Part shown: piece by piece, positions 15,535 to 22,899 of the stretch | How the letters are laid out: each line of letters opens with the position of its first letter | Position numbering within the stretch: position 1 is the first letter of the stretch | From: CAHJXF01 sp964657795 | GTDB taxonomy: Bacteria > Pseudomonadota > Gammaproteobacteria > Burkholderiales > Burkholderiaceae_D | Reading direction: 5' to 3' | DNA length: 24,790 nt | NCBI GenBank assembly: GCA_964657795.1 | Contig: CAZZWS010000032.1 | Span: 1-24,790 of the forward strand | Translations under genes and position numbers: made by a program | The notes under the pieces: generated by a model | Database searches by the model: none | Told to the model about the DNA's origin: nothing | Seen by the model: only the letters and a program-made list of their open reading frames with translations

Positions 15535-16022
15535 GCCGTCCCGGACGCGTCGTCGTCCTGCCAACGTTCGACGGCCTGCCGGTCGCTGTCGCGCGCCTCG
15601 ACCCAGCGATCGCCGTCGGGCGTCGTCTCCTTCTTCCAGAACGGGGCGTCGGTCTTCAGCCAGTCCATGATGAAACGACACGCGTCGAAGGCATCGCCGC
15701 GATGCGACGAGCTGGTCGCGACCATCACGATCTGGTCGGTCGGGGACAACCTCCCGTGGCGATGGATGACGAGCGCGTCGATCAACACCCAGCGGCCGCA
15801 GGCCTGGACGCAGATGTCCTCGAGCGACCGCTCGGTCATGCCGGGATAGTGTTCGAGCGTGAGCGCGCCGACGGCCGCCTGGCGGTCGGCGACGACGTTC
15901 TGGTCGCGCACGATGCCGATGAAGCTGGCCACGGCGCCGACTTCCGGCCTGGCCGAACGCAACGCGGCGAGTTCGGCGCCGGCATCGAAGTCCTCGGCCT
16001 GGACCTTGACGATGATCGCCAC
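15531..16022 (-). CDS. moaE: molybdopterin synthase catalytic subunit MoaE
   Basis: The 163-residue product converts cyclic pyranopterin monophosphate into molybdopterin, taking sulfur from MoaD. Conserved blocks are GAVASFIGIVRD at 29-40, LEHYPGM at 56-62, HRHGRL at 87-92, SSHRGDAFDACRFIMDWLK and KTDAPFWKKE at 123-132. Lys123 and Lys130 match the active-site Lys119 and Lys126 of E. coli MoaE. It follows moaD with one intervening base and overlaps crcB by four, so moaD and moaE are presumably made together for the heterotetramer. The C-terminal tail after about residue 145 is slightly longer than in E. coli. Confidence 0.95.
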   Translation of the reverse strand: MAIIVKVQAEDFDAGAELAALRSARPEVGAVASFIGIVRDQNVVADRQAAVGALTLEHYPGMTERSLEDICVQACGRWVLIDALVIHRHGRLSPTDQIVMVATSSSHRGDAFDACRFIMDWLKTDAPFWKKETTPDGDRWVEARDSDRQAVERWQDDDASGTA

Positions 16023-16023
16023 G

Positions 16024-16281
16024 TCAGCCTCCGGTGACCGGCGGAAAGAACGCGATTTCGGCGCCGTCGCGAATCGCCGCGTCGTCGCGTGTCATCCGCT
16101 GGTCGACCGCGGCGCGCACGTTGCGTCCCGCGCCGAGCGCCGTCTCCCATACGCCGCCACGGCTCCGCAGCCAGTCGCGCAGGCGCCGCGTGGTGTCGAC
16201 GTCGTCGGGCAGTTCGCACGACTCGCGCGCGGTGCCGACGGCCTCGCGCAGGCTGGCGAAATACAGGATGGTCACGCGCAT
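16024..16281 (-). CDS. moaD: molybdopterin synthase sulfur carrier subunit MoaD
   Basis: The 85-residue protein is a ubiquitin-fold sulfur carrier. It begins MRVTILYFASLREAVG, as MoaD proteins do, includes LRDWLRSRGG, and ends PPVTGG, whose terminal Gly-Gly is thiocarboxylated for sulfur transfer. IRDGAEIAFFPPVTGG is the family's C-terminal block. One base separates its stop from the ATG of moaE, and 67 bases separate it from the upstream moeA gene. Confidence 0.95.
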   Translation of the reverse strand: MRVTILYFASLREAVGTARESCELPDDVDTTRRLRDWLRSRGGVWETALGAGRNVRAAVDQRMTRDDAAIRDGAEIAFFPPVTGG

Positions 16282-16348
16282 CGCGCAGTGATCGGATCGG
16301 TCACCGCATCATTCGCCGCGTCGGGCGCCGCGTCGTTCACCGCCTCAC

Positions 16349-17656
16349 TCATCTCATCAATCCGGAGAACGGCAGGTAGCGCACGACGTCGCCCCGCGCG
16401 ATGGCTCGCCCCGCCGGGTTATCGATCAGCCCGTCGGCCCAGACGGTCGAGGTCATGACGCCCGAGCCCTGCTGCACATGAAGGTCGAGCCCGCCCGACG
16501 CGTTGACCCGCGCGCGCAGGAACTCCTGGCGACGATCGGGCTGGAGCCATTCGAAGTCCGCGCGCAACGCGTAGGCCGGCGGCGCGACGTCGACGACGCC
16601 CTGCAGCCGCATCAGCAGCGGCCGCACGAAGATCAGGAAGGTGACGAAGCTCGACACCGGATTGCCGGGCAGCCCGACGAACCAGGCCGCCTGGTCCCCA
16701 CCCCCCACGCGACCGAACGCCAGCGGCTTGCCCGGCTTGATCGAGATCTGCCAGAAGTCGATGCTGCCCTCGGCGGCGACGGCCGGTCGCATGTGGTCCT
16801 CTTCGCCGACCGACACGCCCCCGGAGGTCACGATGACGTCCGCAACAGCAGCCGCGCGGACCAGCGCGTCACGCGTGGCCGCGAGCGTGTCGGGCACGAT
16901 GCCGAGGTCGACGGCCACGCAGCCGAGCGCCTCGATCGACGCGCGCAACGTGTAGCGATTGGAGTTGAACAGCGCGCCCGACTTGAGGTCCTCGACCGCG
17001 ACCTCGCCTGGCATCGCGAGCTCGTCACCGGTCGAGAACAATGCGACGCGGGGCCGACGGACGACGTCGACCCGGGCCGTGCCGATCGACGCCGCGAGCC
17101 CGAGGTGCTGCGCTTCGAGCTGCGTGCCGGCCGAGAGGATGGTCTGTCCGTCGCGGATGTCTTCGCCACGACGACGGATCCAGGCGCCGTCGTCGGGTCG
17201 CGAACGGAAGGTCACGCGATTCGTGGCCGCGTCGAACTCGACGTCCTCCTGCATGACGACGGCATCGGCCCCGTCCGGAATCCACGCGCCGGTGAAAAGG
17301 CGCGCGACGCTGCCGGACGCCAGCGGCGTGTTCGGATGGCCCGCCGGGATGCGCTGGGAGATCGGCAACACGACCGGCGATGCCTCGCTCGCATCGACCA
17401 GATCGGCGACGCGGACCGCATAGCCGTCCATCTGCGCGTTGTCGCCTGCCGGCACCGCCAGCCGCGACACCAGCGACGTGGCCAGCACGCGCCCGCGCGC
17501 GTCGCCGGTCGCGACCGTCTCGCGATCGGTCAGCGGCTCGATGCCGGCGAGCATCTGATCGAGCGCCTCGGCGACCGTCCGCAAGGGGGCACGGCCGGGT
17601 CGCGACGGCCGATCGGGCAAGGCAACGGACGCCGATGAAAAGGGGGTTTCGGACAT
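16349..17656 (-). CDS. moeA: molybdopterin molybdenumtransferase MoeA
   Basis: The 435-residue product inserts molybdenum into adenylylated molybdopterin. Hallmarks are NAQMDGYAVR at 73-82, PAGHPNTPL, FTGAWIPDGADAVVMQED, VALFSTGDEL in the MogA-like domain, VTSGGVSVGEEDH, KPGKPLAFG and GLPGNPVSS. The start ATG 17656 (MSETPFSS) is chosen because it gives a normal MoeA length; the frame continues 16 codons upstream to another ATG at 17704. It is the first gene of the minus-strand set moeA, moaD, moaE, crcB, permease. The early pathway genes moaA and moaC are not in the window. Confidence 0.93.
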   Translation of the reverse strand: MSETPFSSASVALPDRPSRPGRAPLRTVAEALDQMLAGIEPLTDRETVATGDARGRVLATSLVSRLAVPAGDNAQMDGYAVRVADLVDASEASPVVLPISQRIPAGHPNTPLASGSVARLFTGAWIPDGADAVVMQEDVEFDAATNRVTFRSRPDDGAWIRRRGEDIRDGQTILSAGTQLEAQHLGLAASIGTARVDVVRRPRVALFSTGDELAMPGEVAVEDLKSGALFNSNRYTLRASIEALGCVAVDLGIVPDTLAATRDALVRAAAVADVIVTSGGVSVGEEDHMRPAVAAEGSIDFWQISIKPGKPLAFGRVGGGDQAAWFVGLPGNPVSSFVTFLIFVRPLLMRLQGVVDVAPPAYALRADFEWLQPDRRQEFLRARVNASGGLDLHVQQGSGVMTSTVWADGLIDNPAGRAIARGDVVRYLPFSGLMR

Positions 17657-17962
17657 GGGGCGCATTCTATCCGCGCGATGCGAGACGCCTCGCCGGCCGT
17701 GCATTCGGTCGCACGGCGCCGATGACCGGTGGAGCGGCCTGCGCCGGTCGACGCTAGACTATCGGGTTGTCGCGTTCGACGAAATCAGACCCGACACCAC
17801 TCTCTTCGTCGTTCCCGCGAAGGCGGCAACCTGGCGGCGTTTGCGGTACCTCGAACCAGCAACGGCGCCGGATTCCCGCCTTCGCGGAACGACAGCCAAT
17901 CAGTCGACGAGCATTGCGACGCAGCGACGGCATCGTCGCCTCGCATCACCAGGAGCAGTTCG
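17657..17962. other. divergent spacer between moeA and manC
   Basis: This 306-bp gap should hold the promoters of moeA (leftward) and manC (rightward). TAGACT at 17755-17760 could be a -10 box for manC but lacks a clear -35 partner. GACCGG (17724-17729) and CCGGTC (17744-17749) form an inverted pair two helical turns apart. The right-hand half contains a repeat element, listed separately. A good ribosome site, AGGAG at 17951-17955, precedes manC. Confidence 0.5.
17807..17893. repeat. imperfect inverted-repeat element (REP/MITE-like)
   Basis: The left arm GTCGTTCCCGCGAAGGCGG (17808-17826) is matched, with a single-base gap, by the reverse complement of CCGCCTTCGCGGAACGAC (17876-17893). The arms enclose about 49 bases. 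The arm sequence resembles the widespread proteobacterial intergenic motif TTCCCGCGAAGGCGGGAAT, which occurs many times per genome as dispersed palindromes. There is no coding capacity. It could fold into a long hairpin in the leader of manC if the promoter lies upstream of it. Confidence 0.65.
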
Positions 17963-19429
17963 ATGATCCTTCAACCCGTGATCCTTTCCGGTGGCTCCGG
18001 CACACGCCTGTGGCCGATGTCCCGCGAGAAGTATCCGAAGCAATTGCTGTCGTTCATCGGTGGCGAAACCATGCTCCAGGCGACCGCCTCGCGACTCGCC
18101 GCCTACCACAGCGAGGACGTGACATCGGCCGCGCCGCCGATCGTCGTCTGCAACGAGGAATACCGTTTCCTTTCGGCCGAACAGATGCGCCCGACGGGGG
18201 GACGCATCCTGCTCGAGCCTGCCGGTCGCAACACGGCGCCGGCCACCACGATCGCCGCGCTGCTGGCCGTCGCGGGCGGCGAAGACGCGCTGATGCTCGT
18301 CATGCCGGCCGACCACCTGATGCTCGACCCGCCGGCCTTCCACGCCGCGATCGACACGGCCGTCGGGCCGGCGATGAGTGGCGCGATGGTGACCTTCGGC
18401 ATCGTTCCCGATCGTCCCGAGATTGGATACGGGTATCTGCAGATCGGCACGCCGATCAACGGGATCGACGGCGCCGGGGGTGCTCAGCCGCTGCTGGCTT
18501 TCGTCGAGAAGCCGCCGGTCGAAGTCGCGCGCCGCTATCTCGACGGTGGCCTGCATCTCTGGAACAGCGGCCTCTTCATGATGAAGGCGAGCGTCTGGCT
18601 GAAAGCCGTGAAGCACTTCGCGCCCGCGATGTACGACGCCTGCGACAAGGCGTTCAAGGCAGGCTCGATCGATCGCGATTTCGTGCGCGTCGGTCGCGAC
18701 GCGTTCATGGCCTGTCCGTCGGACTCGATCGACTACGCGGTGATGGAGAAGCTCGCCGGCGCGGCGGAGCTGGGCATTCCCGGGGTCGTGGTGCCGCTCA
18801 CGGCGGGCTGGTCGGACGTGGGCGCGTGGGACGCGGTCTGGGCCGCATCGCCCAAGGATGGCGACGGCAACGCCACCACCGGTGACACGATGCTCGAGGA
18901 CACCCGGGGTACGCTGGTCATCACCGAGAACCGGCTGGTCGCCTGTCTCGGGCTGGACGACATGATCATCGTCGACACGCCCGACGCGCTGCTGGTCGCG
19001 CGTAAGGACAAGACGCAGGACATCAAGAAGATCGTGCTGCGACTCAAGGCCGAGTCGCGTCCGCACGCCGACAACCATCGCAAGGTGCATCGGCCGTGGG
19101 GCTACTACGACTCGATCGACAACGGGTCGCGCTTCCAGGTCAAGCGCATCGTCGTCAAGCCGGGCGCCAGCCTGTCGCTGCAGATGCATCACCACCGCGC
19201 GGAACACTGGATCGTGGTGTCGGGCACGGCGCGCGTGACGCGTGGCGACGAGATCATCATGCTGAGCGAGAACCAGTCGACGTACATCCCGCTCGGCACC
19301 GTTCACCGGCTCGAGAATCCCGGCGTCATCGACCTCGAGATGATCGAGGTGCAGTCGGGCAGCTATCTCGGTGAGGACGACATCGTGCGGCTGGAGGACA
19401 ACTACGGGCGGCTGAAGGCGGTGTCGTAG
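17963..19429 (+). CDS. manC: mannose-1-phosphate guanylyltransferase/mannose-6-phosphate isomerase
   Basis: This 488-residue bifunctional enzyme (AlgA/ManC/CpsB family, normally about 480 residues) supplies GDP-mannose for capsule, O-antigen or exopolysaccharide. The N-terminal nucleotidyltransferase has LSGGSGTRLWPMSREKYPKQ at 8-27, LEPAGRNTAPA, FVEKPP and WNSGLFM. The C-terminal type II isomerase cupin has HRPWGYYDSI, then LQMHHHRAEHWIVVSGTA with the metal-binding His/Glu cluster, and YIPLGTVHRLENPG. ATG 17963 is chosen for the AGGAG 7 bases upstream and because the family begins at this residue. The gene stands alone, with no polysaccharide genes visible around it, so the product's use is not determined here. 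Confidence 0.95.
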   Translation: MILQPVILSGGSGTRLWPMSREKYPKQLLSFIGGETMLQATASRLAAYHSEDVTSAAPPIVVCNEEYRFLSAEQMRPTGGRILLEPAGRNTAPATTIAALLAVAGGEDALMLVMPADHLMLDPPAFHAAIDTAVGPAMSGAMVTFGIVPDRPEIGYGYLQIGTPINGIDGAGGAQPLLAFVEKPPVEVARRYLDGGLHLWNSGLFMMKASVWLKAVKHFAPAMYDACDKAFKAGSIDRDFVRVGRDAFMACPSDSIDYAVMEKLAGAAELGIPGVVVPLTAGWSDVGAWDAVWAASPKDGDGNATTGDTMLEDTRGTLVITENRLVACLGLDDMIIVDTPDALLVARKDKTQDIKKIVLRLKAESRPHADNHRKVHRPWGYYDSIDNGSRFQVKRIVVKPGASLSLQMHHHRAEHWIVVSGTARVTRGDEIIMLSENQSTYIPLGTVHRLENPGVIDLEMIEVQSGSYLGEDDIVRLEDNYGRLKAVS

Positions 19430-19700
19430 GGTCTGACGTGCGCGTCGAGACGCCGTGACGACCGCCTGCCCGCCCCATCCAGGAACCTTCCGGATGAACG
19501 ACCTGGTGAAACATCACGGCTGGTCGACAGGTATCGGCCGACGGCAGGGGATCCGACCGGTGCCGCTGTCGCACCGGCGGCGTGATGATCGTCGTCGTGG
19601 AGTCGCATCAGGAGGTCACCAGATCGTTCTCGCGGGCGAGAGCATCGACGCGCCGGGGCGATTCGAACCGCTCGTGTACACCAGCTACACTTCGTCAACC
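19430..19700. other. spacer between manC and the metal-efflux locus
   Basis: This is a 271-bp gap. CCGGTGC (19557-19563) and GCACCGG (19571-19577) form a perfect 7-bp stem with a 7-base loop, about 127 bases after manC, without a T-run. An AGGAGGT lies near 19611 but no start codon follows at a usable distance. GTGTA (19674-19678) and TACAC (19686-19690) form a small inverted repeat just before the next gene, where a regulator of the efflux locus might bind. No recognisable copper-regulator box was found. Confidence 0.4.
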
Positions 19701-20087
19701 ATGAGTCGCCGCCGCACCTTCCGTCGCTCGATGACCGCGCTGTTCGCGGTCTTCTCACTGCTGTTTGCGCAGCTGGTCATGGCGAACTACGCTTGCCCGG
19801 CAGAGGCCGACGTCAGTTCGATGGCGGAGCAGGCGGCTGCCGGTACGTCATGCGACGAGATGGATACCGCCCAACCCGCGTTGTGCCATCGACACGCCAC
19901 GGATACGGCGCAATCGTTCGAGGTGCTCAAGGTCCCGACGCCGTCGTTGCCCGCTGTCATTCAAGTCCTGGTAGTACCCGTCGTGCCCGAAGCGACGGGC
20001 GCCGAGCTGATCGTCCGCTTGGCCTCGGCCGAGGCGCAGCCGCCGCCCGATCCGCTGTTTCTCTCCACACGCAGACTGCGCGTCTGA
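19701..20087 (+). CDS. small exported Cys-containing protein of the copper-efflux locus
   Basis: The 128-residue product has a basic start (MSRRRTFRRS), a hydrophobic core ALFAVFSLLFAQLV and a likely signal-peptidase site after VMA around residue 28. The predicted mature part starts NYACPAEAD and contains Cys32, Cys51 and Cys62 plus Met/His residues in the segment TSCDEMDTAQPALCHRHA (49-66). Small proteins with this C...MD...LC.H layout are often found next to CusCBA/CzcCBA genes in betaproteobacteria, where a metal-sensing or metal-binding role is suspected; this comparison is from memory. ATG 19701 lacks a clear ribosome site; an in-frame GTG at 19674 is an alternative. The gene ends 74 bases before the TolC-family gene. 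Confidence 0.65.
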   Translation: MSRRRTFRRSMTALFAVFSLLFAQLVMANYACPAEADVSSMAEQAAAGTSCDEMDTAQPALCHRHATDTAQSFEVLKVPTPSLPAVIQVLVVPVVPEATGAELIVRLASAEAQPPPDPLFLSTRRLRV

Positions 20088-20113
20088 CCACTCCGTCGAC
20101 TGATCGGTCCTGA

Positions 20114-20127
20114 AGGCTTCGCAGCCT
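20114..20127 (+). other. short hairpin upstream of the cusC-like gene
   Basis: AGGCT (20114-20118) pairs with AGCCT (20123-20127) around the tetraloop TCGC. It lies 34 bases before the cusC-like ATG and may separate or stabilise message segments. Its significance is uncertain because the stem is short. Confidence 0.25.
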
Positions 20128-20161
20128 CTCGGGTTGGTGTCCGCTCGTCTTCGGAGTCTCC

Positions 20162-21394
20162 ATGTCTTCCCTATATCCGCGTGCGGCCGCGATCGTCGCC
20201 GCCCTGCTGCCTGCCGTTGTCGCGGCAGCGCCGTTCACGCTCGACCAGGCCGTCGACGTCGCGATCAAGCGTTCCGAGTTGGCGCGTTCGGGTCGCGCCG
20301 GCGTCGCGAGTGCGGCCGCGATGGCCAGCGCGTCGAGCGAACTTCCCGATCCGGTGTTGCGCCTCGCCATGGAAGACCTGCCGGTCACCGGGGCCGATCG
20401 TTTCCACACAGCGCGCGATTCGATGACGACGAAGCGAATCGGTCTGTCGCAGGAGTGGACTTCGAGAGACAAGCGCGACGCACGCAGGGCCGCTGCCGAT
20501 GCCGCGGTCGATCGTGAATCGGTCACGTTGCAGTCGGCTCTCGCGAACACGCGCCTGCAGACGACGCTGGCCTACGTCGACGCCTTCTATGCCTGCGAGG
20601 CGCTGAAGCTGACGACGCTGATGGCGCATCACGCCCACGAAGAACTGGCGCTGTCGCGGGCCCGGGTCGCGTCCGCGAACGGCTCGGGCCAGGAAGTGCT
20701 CGACCGCGCTGGCGCGCTCGGGATCGCCGAGGACGACCTCGCCGAAGTCGCGCAGCAGCAGGCCGTCGCCGATGTGGCACTCGACCGCTGGGTCGGTCGT
20801 CATTCCGATGAACTGGTCGCCATCACGCCGTTCCCGGTGCCTGGCGAAGCGTCCTATGTCGCGCGCCATCCCGCTGTGATGGCCCTGCGGCGCGACAACG
20901 ACGTCGCCGTACGTGCAGTCGACGTGGCCGCGGCCGATCGCAACCCGAACTGGACCTGGGAAGTGGGATACGCGCAGCGCACGGGCTTCTCGGACCTGTT
21001 CACGGTGGGCGTCAGCATTCCGCTGCCGATCGCGCGCGCGCAACGCCAGGATCGCGCGACTGCGTCCAGGCTCGCGCTGGTCGAGCGTGCCGATGCGGAT
21101 CTCGCCGAGTCGGTCCGAACGGCGACTGCCGAATTTCGCAGCCTCGTCGCGAACCGGCAGCGGCTGCAGGAACGGATAGCGCGTTACCAGCAAGGCGTGG
21201 TGACCGTCGCCGAACAGCGGACGGCAGCTGCCACAGCGGGCTACCGCTCGAATCAGACGACCCTCGGCACGCTGTTCGAAGCGCGGCACGCCGAAGTCGA
21301 GAGCCGACGCAAACTGCTGACGTTGCAACGGGACCTGGCGCGAACCGAAGCAGAACTCGCCTTTCGGCCCCTCCCCGACGAGGCTGCACGATGA
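20162..21394 (+). CDS. TolC-family outer-membrane efflux protein (CusC-like)
   Basis: The 410-residue product starts with a signal peptide (hydrophobic AAAIVAALLPAVVAAA, cleavage near residue 22) and then the family opening PFTLDQAVDVAIKRS. It contains two OEP-type repeats rich in long coiled-coil helices, with PDPVLRLAMEDLP at about 62-74 and PNWTWEVGYAQR and FTVGVSIPLPIA in the second half. It would form the trimeric outer-membrane channel of the heavy-metal efflux complex. There is no lipoprotein cysteine, unlike E. coli CusC. GGAG at 20153-20156 lies 5 bases before the ATG. Its end overlaps the adaptor gene by four bases (ATGA). Confidence 0.9.
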   Translation: MSSLYPRAAAIVAALLPAVVAAAPFTLDQAVDVAIKRSELARSGRAGVASAAAMASASSELPDPVLRLAMEDLPVTGADRFHTARDSMTTKRIGLSQEWTSRDKRDARRAAADAAVDRESVTLQSALANTRLQTTLAYVDAFYACEALKLTTLMAHHAHEELALSRARVASANGSGQEVLDRAGALGIAEDDLAEVAQQQAVADVALDRWVGRHSDELVAITPFPVPGEASYVARHPAVMALRRDNDVAVRAVDVAAADRNPNWTWEVGYAQRTGFSDLFTVGVSIPLPIARAQRQDRATASRLALVERADADLAESVRTATAEFRSLVANRQRLQERIARYQQGVVTVAEQRTAAATAGYRSNQTTLGTLFEARHAEVESRRKLLTLQRDLARTEAELAFRPLPDEAAR

Positions 21395-22899
21395 CCCGCA
21401 TGCGATCGATCATCGCCGTGGCCGCCCTCGTTCTTCTGGTCGGGGCGGGCGCCTACGATCTCGGTCGCAGGACGAGCCGTCCGGCCGTGTCGGCGCCGGC
21501 GGCCCAGAACGACGCGAGGACAGTCCTGTACTGGCACGACCCGATGGTCCCTGCCCAACGTTTCGACAAACCCGGCAAGTCGCCCTTCATGGACATGCAA
21601 CTGGTGCCCGTGTACGCCGCCGATCGGAGCGATTCCGGCAGCGTCAACGTGAGCGCCGGTATGCAGCAGAATCTCGGCATCCGCTACGCGACGGTACGCC
21701 GCGAGACGATCGCGTCGTCGTTCGATGCGATCGGTACCGTGCAATTCGACGAACGTCTTACCGTCGCGGTGCAAACGCGGGTGGCCGGTTACGTCGAGCG
21801 GCTCTCGGCGCGCGCGCCGATGGAGCGCGTGCGGAAGGGTCAATCCCTGGCTACGATCTTCGCACCGGAATGGCTGGGTCCACTCAACGAGCTGGTTGCG
21901 CTGCAGCGCGCAGGAGTGTCCGACGACCTGGTCAGCGCGGCACGCGAACGCACGCGCGCGATGTCGATCCCGGCCGATCTCGTGCGGCAAGCCGAGGGCG
22001 GGACCGTGCCGACAGGGCGCTACACATTGACCGCCCCTGTGAGTGGCGTCGTTACCGAGCTCGGCGTTCGCGAAGGCGTCGCCGTTTCACCGGGCACGAC
22101 GCTCTTCCGCATCGCGGGACTCGAGAAGGTCTGGGCCGTCGCCGACATTCCCGAGGCCCAGGCCGTCCGTCTTGCTCCGGGGCAAAAGGTCCATGCCATC
22201 TTGCAAGCCGATCCATCGCAGACTTTCGACGGTACGCTGACGGAGGTCATTCCGGAGGTCAGCGCGACGACGCGGACGCTGAAGGCGCGCTTCGAGGTGG
22301 ACAACCGGGCGGGCAGACTGACGCCCGGCATGCTGCTCCGCCTCGCGGTGGGCGGGGCTGCTGCCGAACATCTGGTCGTTTCGTCCGAATCCGTGATTCG
22401 TACCGGCAAGCGCGCGGTCGTGATCGTGCAAAGGGAAGGCGGTTCGTTCGAGCCGCGCGACGTCTCCGTCGGCGCGGAGCACGGTGACGACATCGAGATC
22501 ACGAAAGGTCTGAGCGAAGGCGAACGCGTCGTCGCCAGCGGGCAGTTCCTGATCGATTCGGAAGCCAGCCTCCGCTCGGTCACGGGCAACCTGACCCCCG
22601 CATCGGGCAACGTGCCTGCAACCGATGCCGCGCCGGAGACGACCGACGGGGCGGGCACCGGGCAGCACGTCGGACGCGGCAAGGTCGAGAGCATCGACGC
22701 CGAGAGCGTCACCATCTCGCACGGCCCGATTGTCTCGATGAAGTGGCCCGCGATGACGATGGGCTTCGGCAAGCCTGACGCCAACGCGTTCGGCGACATC
22801 CGGCCCGGCGACACCGTGCGGTTCACCTTCAGGGAAGGTGGCAGCACCGGCTATCGACTGCTGTCGGTAACCAAGGTTGCGGACGGAGCCGGCAAGTGA
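21391..22899 (+). CDS. cusB: CusB-like periplasmic adaptor fused to a CusF copper/silver-binding domain
   Basis: The 502-residue adaptor has an N-terminal membrane anchor (SIIAVAALVLLVGAGAYDLG), a heavy-metal-binding domain at about 46-76 (YWHDPMVPAQ, GKSPFMDMQLVP), then the membrane-fusion body with lipoyl, barrel and hairpin parts (VAGYVERLSA, APVSGVVTELGV, VWAVADIPEAQAV). A Pro/Thr-rich linker around 400-425 leads to a C-terminal CusF domain (426-497) with His444, Trp452, Met455 and Met457. Their spacing equals that of His36, Trp44, Met47 and Met49 of E. coli CusF, the Cu(I)/Ag(I) ligands. A fused CusF is known from SilB-type adaptors. It links the inner-membrane pump to the channel and delivers metal. 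It overlaps the cusA-like gene by four bases. Confidence 0.93.
   Translation: MTRMRSIIAVAALVLLVGAGAYDLGRRTSRPAVSAPAAQNDARTVLYWHDPMVPAQRFDKPGKSPFMDMQLVPVYAADRSDSGSVNVSAGMQQNLGIRYATVRRETIASSFDAIGTVQFDERLTVAVQTRVAGYVERLSARAPMERVRKGQSLATIFAPEWLGPLNELVALQRAGVSDDLVSAARERTRAMSIPADLVRQAEGGTVPTGRYTLTAPVSGVVTELGVREGVAVSPGTTLFRIAGLEKVWAVADIPEAQAVRLAPGQKVHAILQADPSQTFDGTLTEVIPEVSATTRTLKARFEVDNRAGRLTPGMLLRLAVGGAAAEHLVVSSESVIRTGKRAVVIVQREGGSFEPRDVSVGAEHGDDIEITKGLSEGERVVASGQFLIDSEASLRSVTGNLTPASGNVPATDAAPETTDGAGTGQHVGRGKVESIDAESVTISHGPIVSMKWPAMTMGFGKPDANAFGDIRPGDTVRFTFREGGSTGYRLLSVTKVADGAGK

Noticed and set aside
15535..15700. Fluoride riboswitch ahead of crcB
   Set aside because: The DNA directly upstream is moaE coding sequence with a four-base overlap, and no riboswitch core was seen.
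19540..19590. Cobalamin-type riboswitch suggested by the CCGGTGC/GCACCGG stem
   Set aside because: The conserved B12-box elements are absent and the downstream genes are for metal efflux.
19402..19758. 118-codon minus-strand frame between manC and the efflux genes
   Set aside because: It is Arg/Ser-rich with no motif, and overlaps the ends of two well-supported plus-strand genes.
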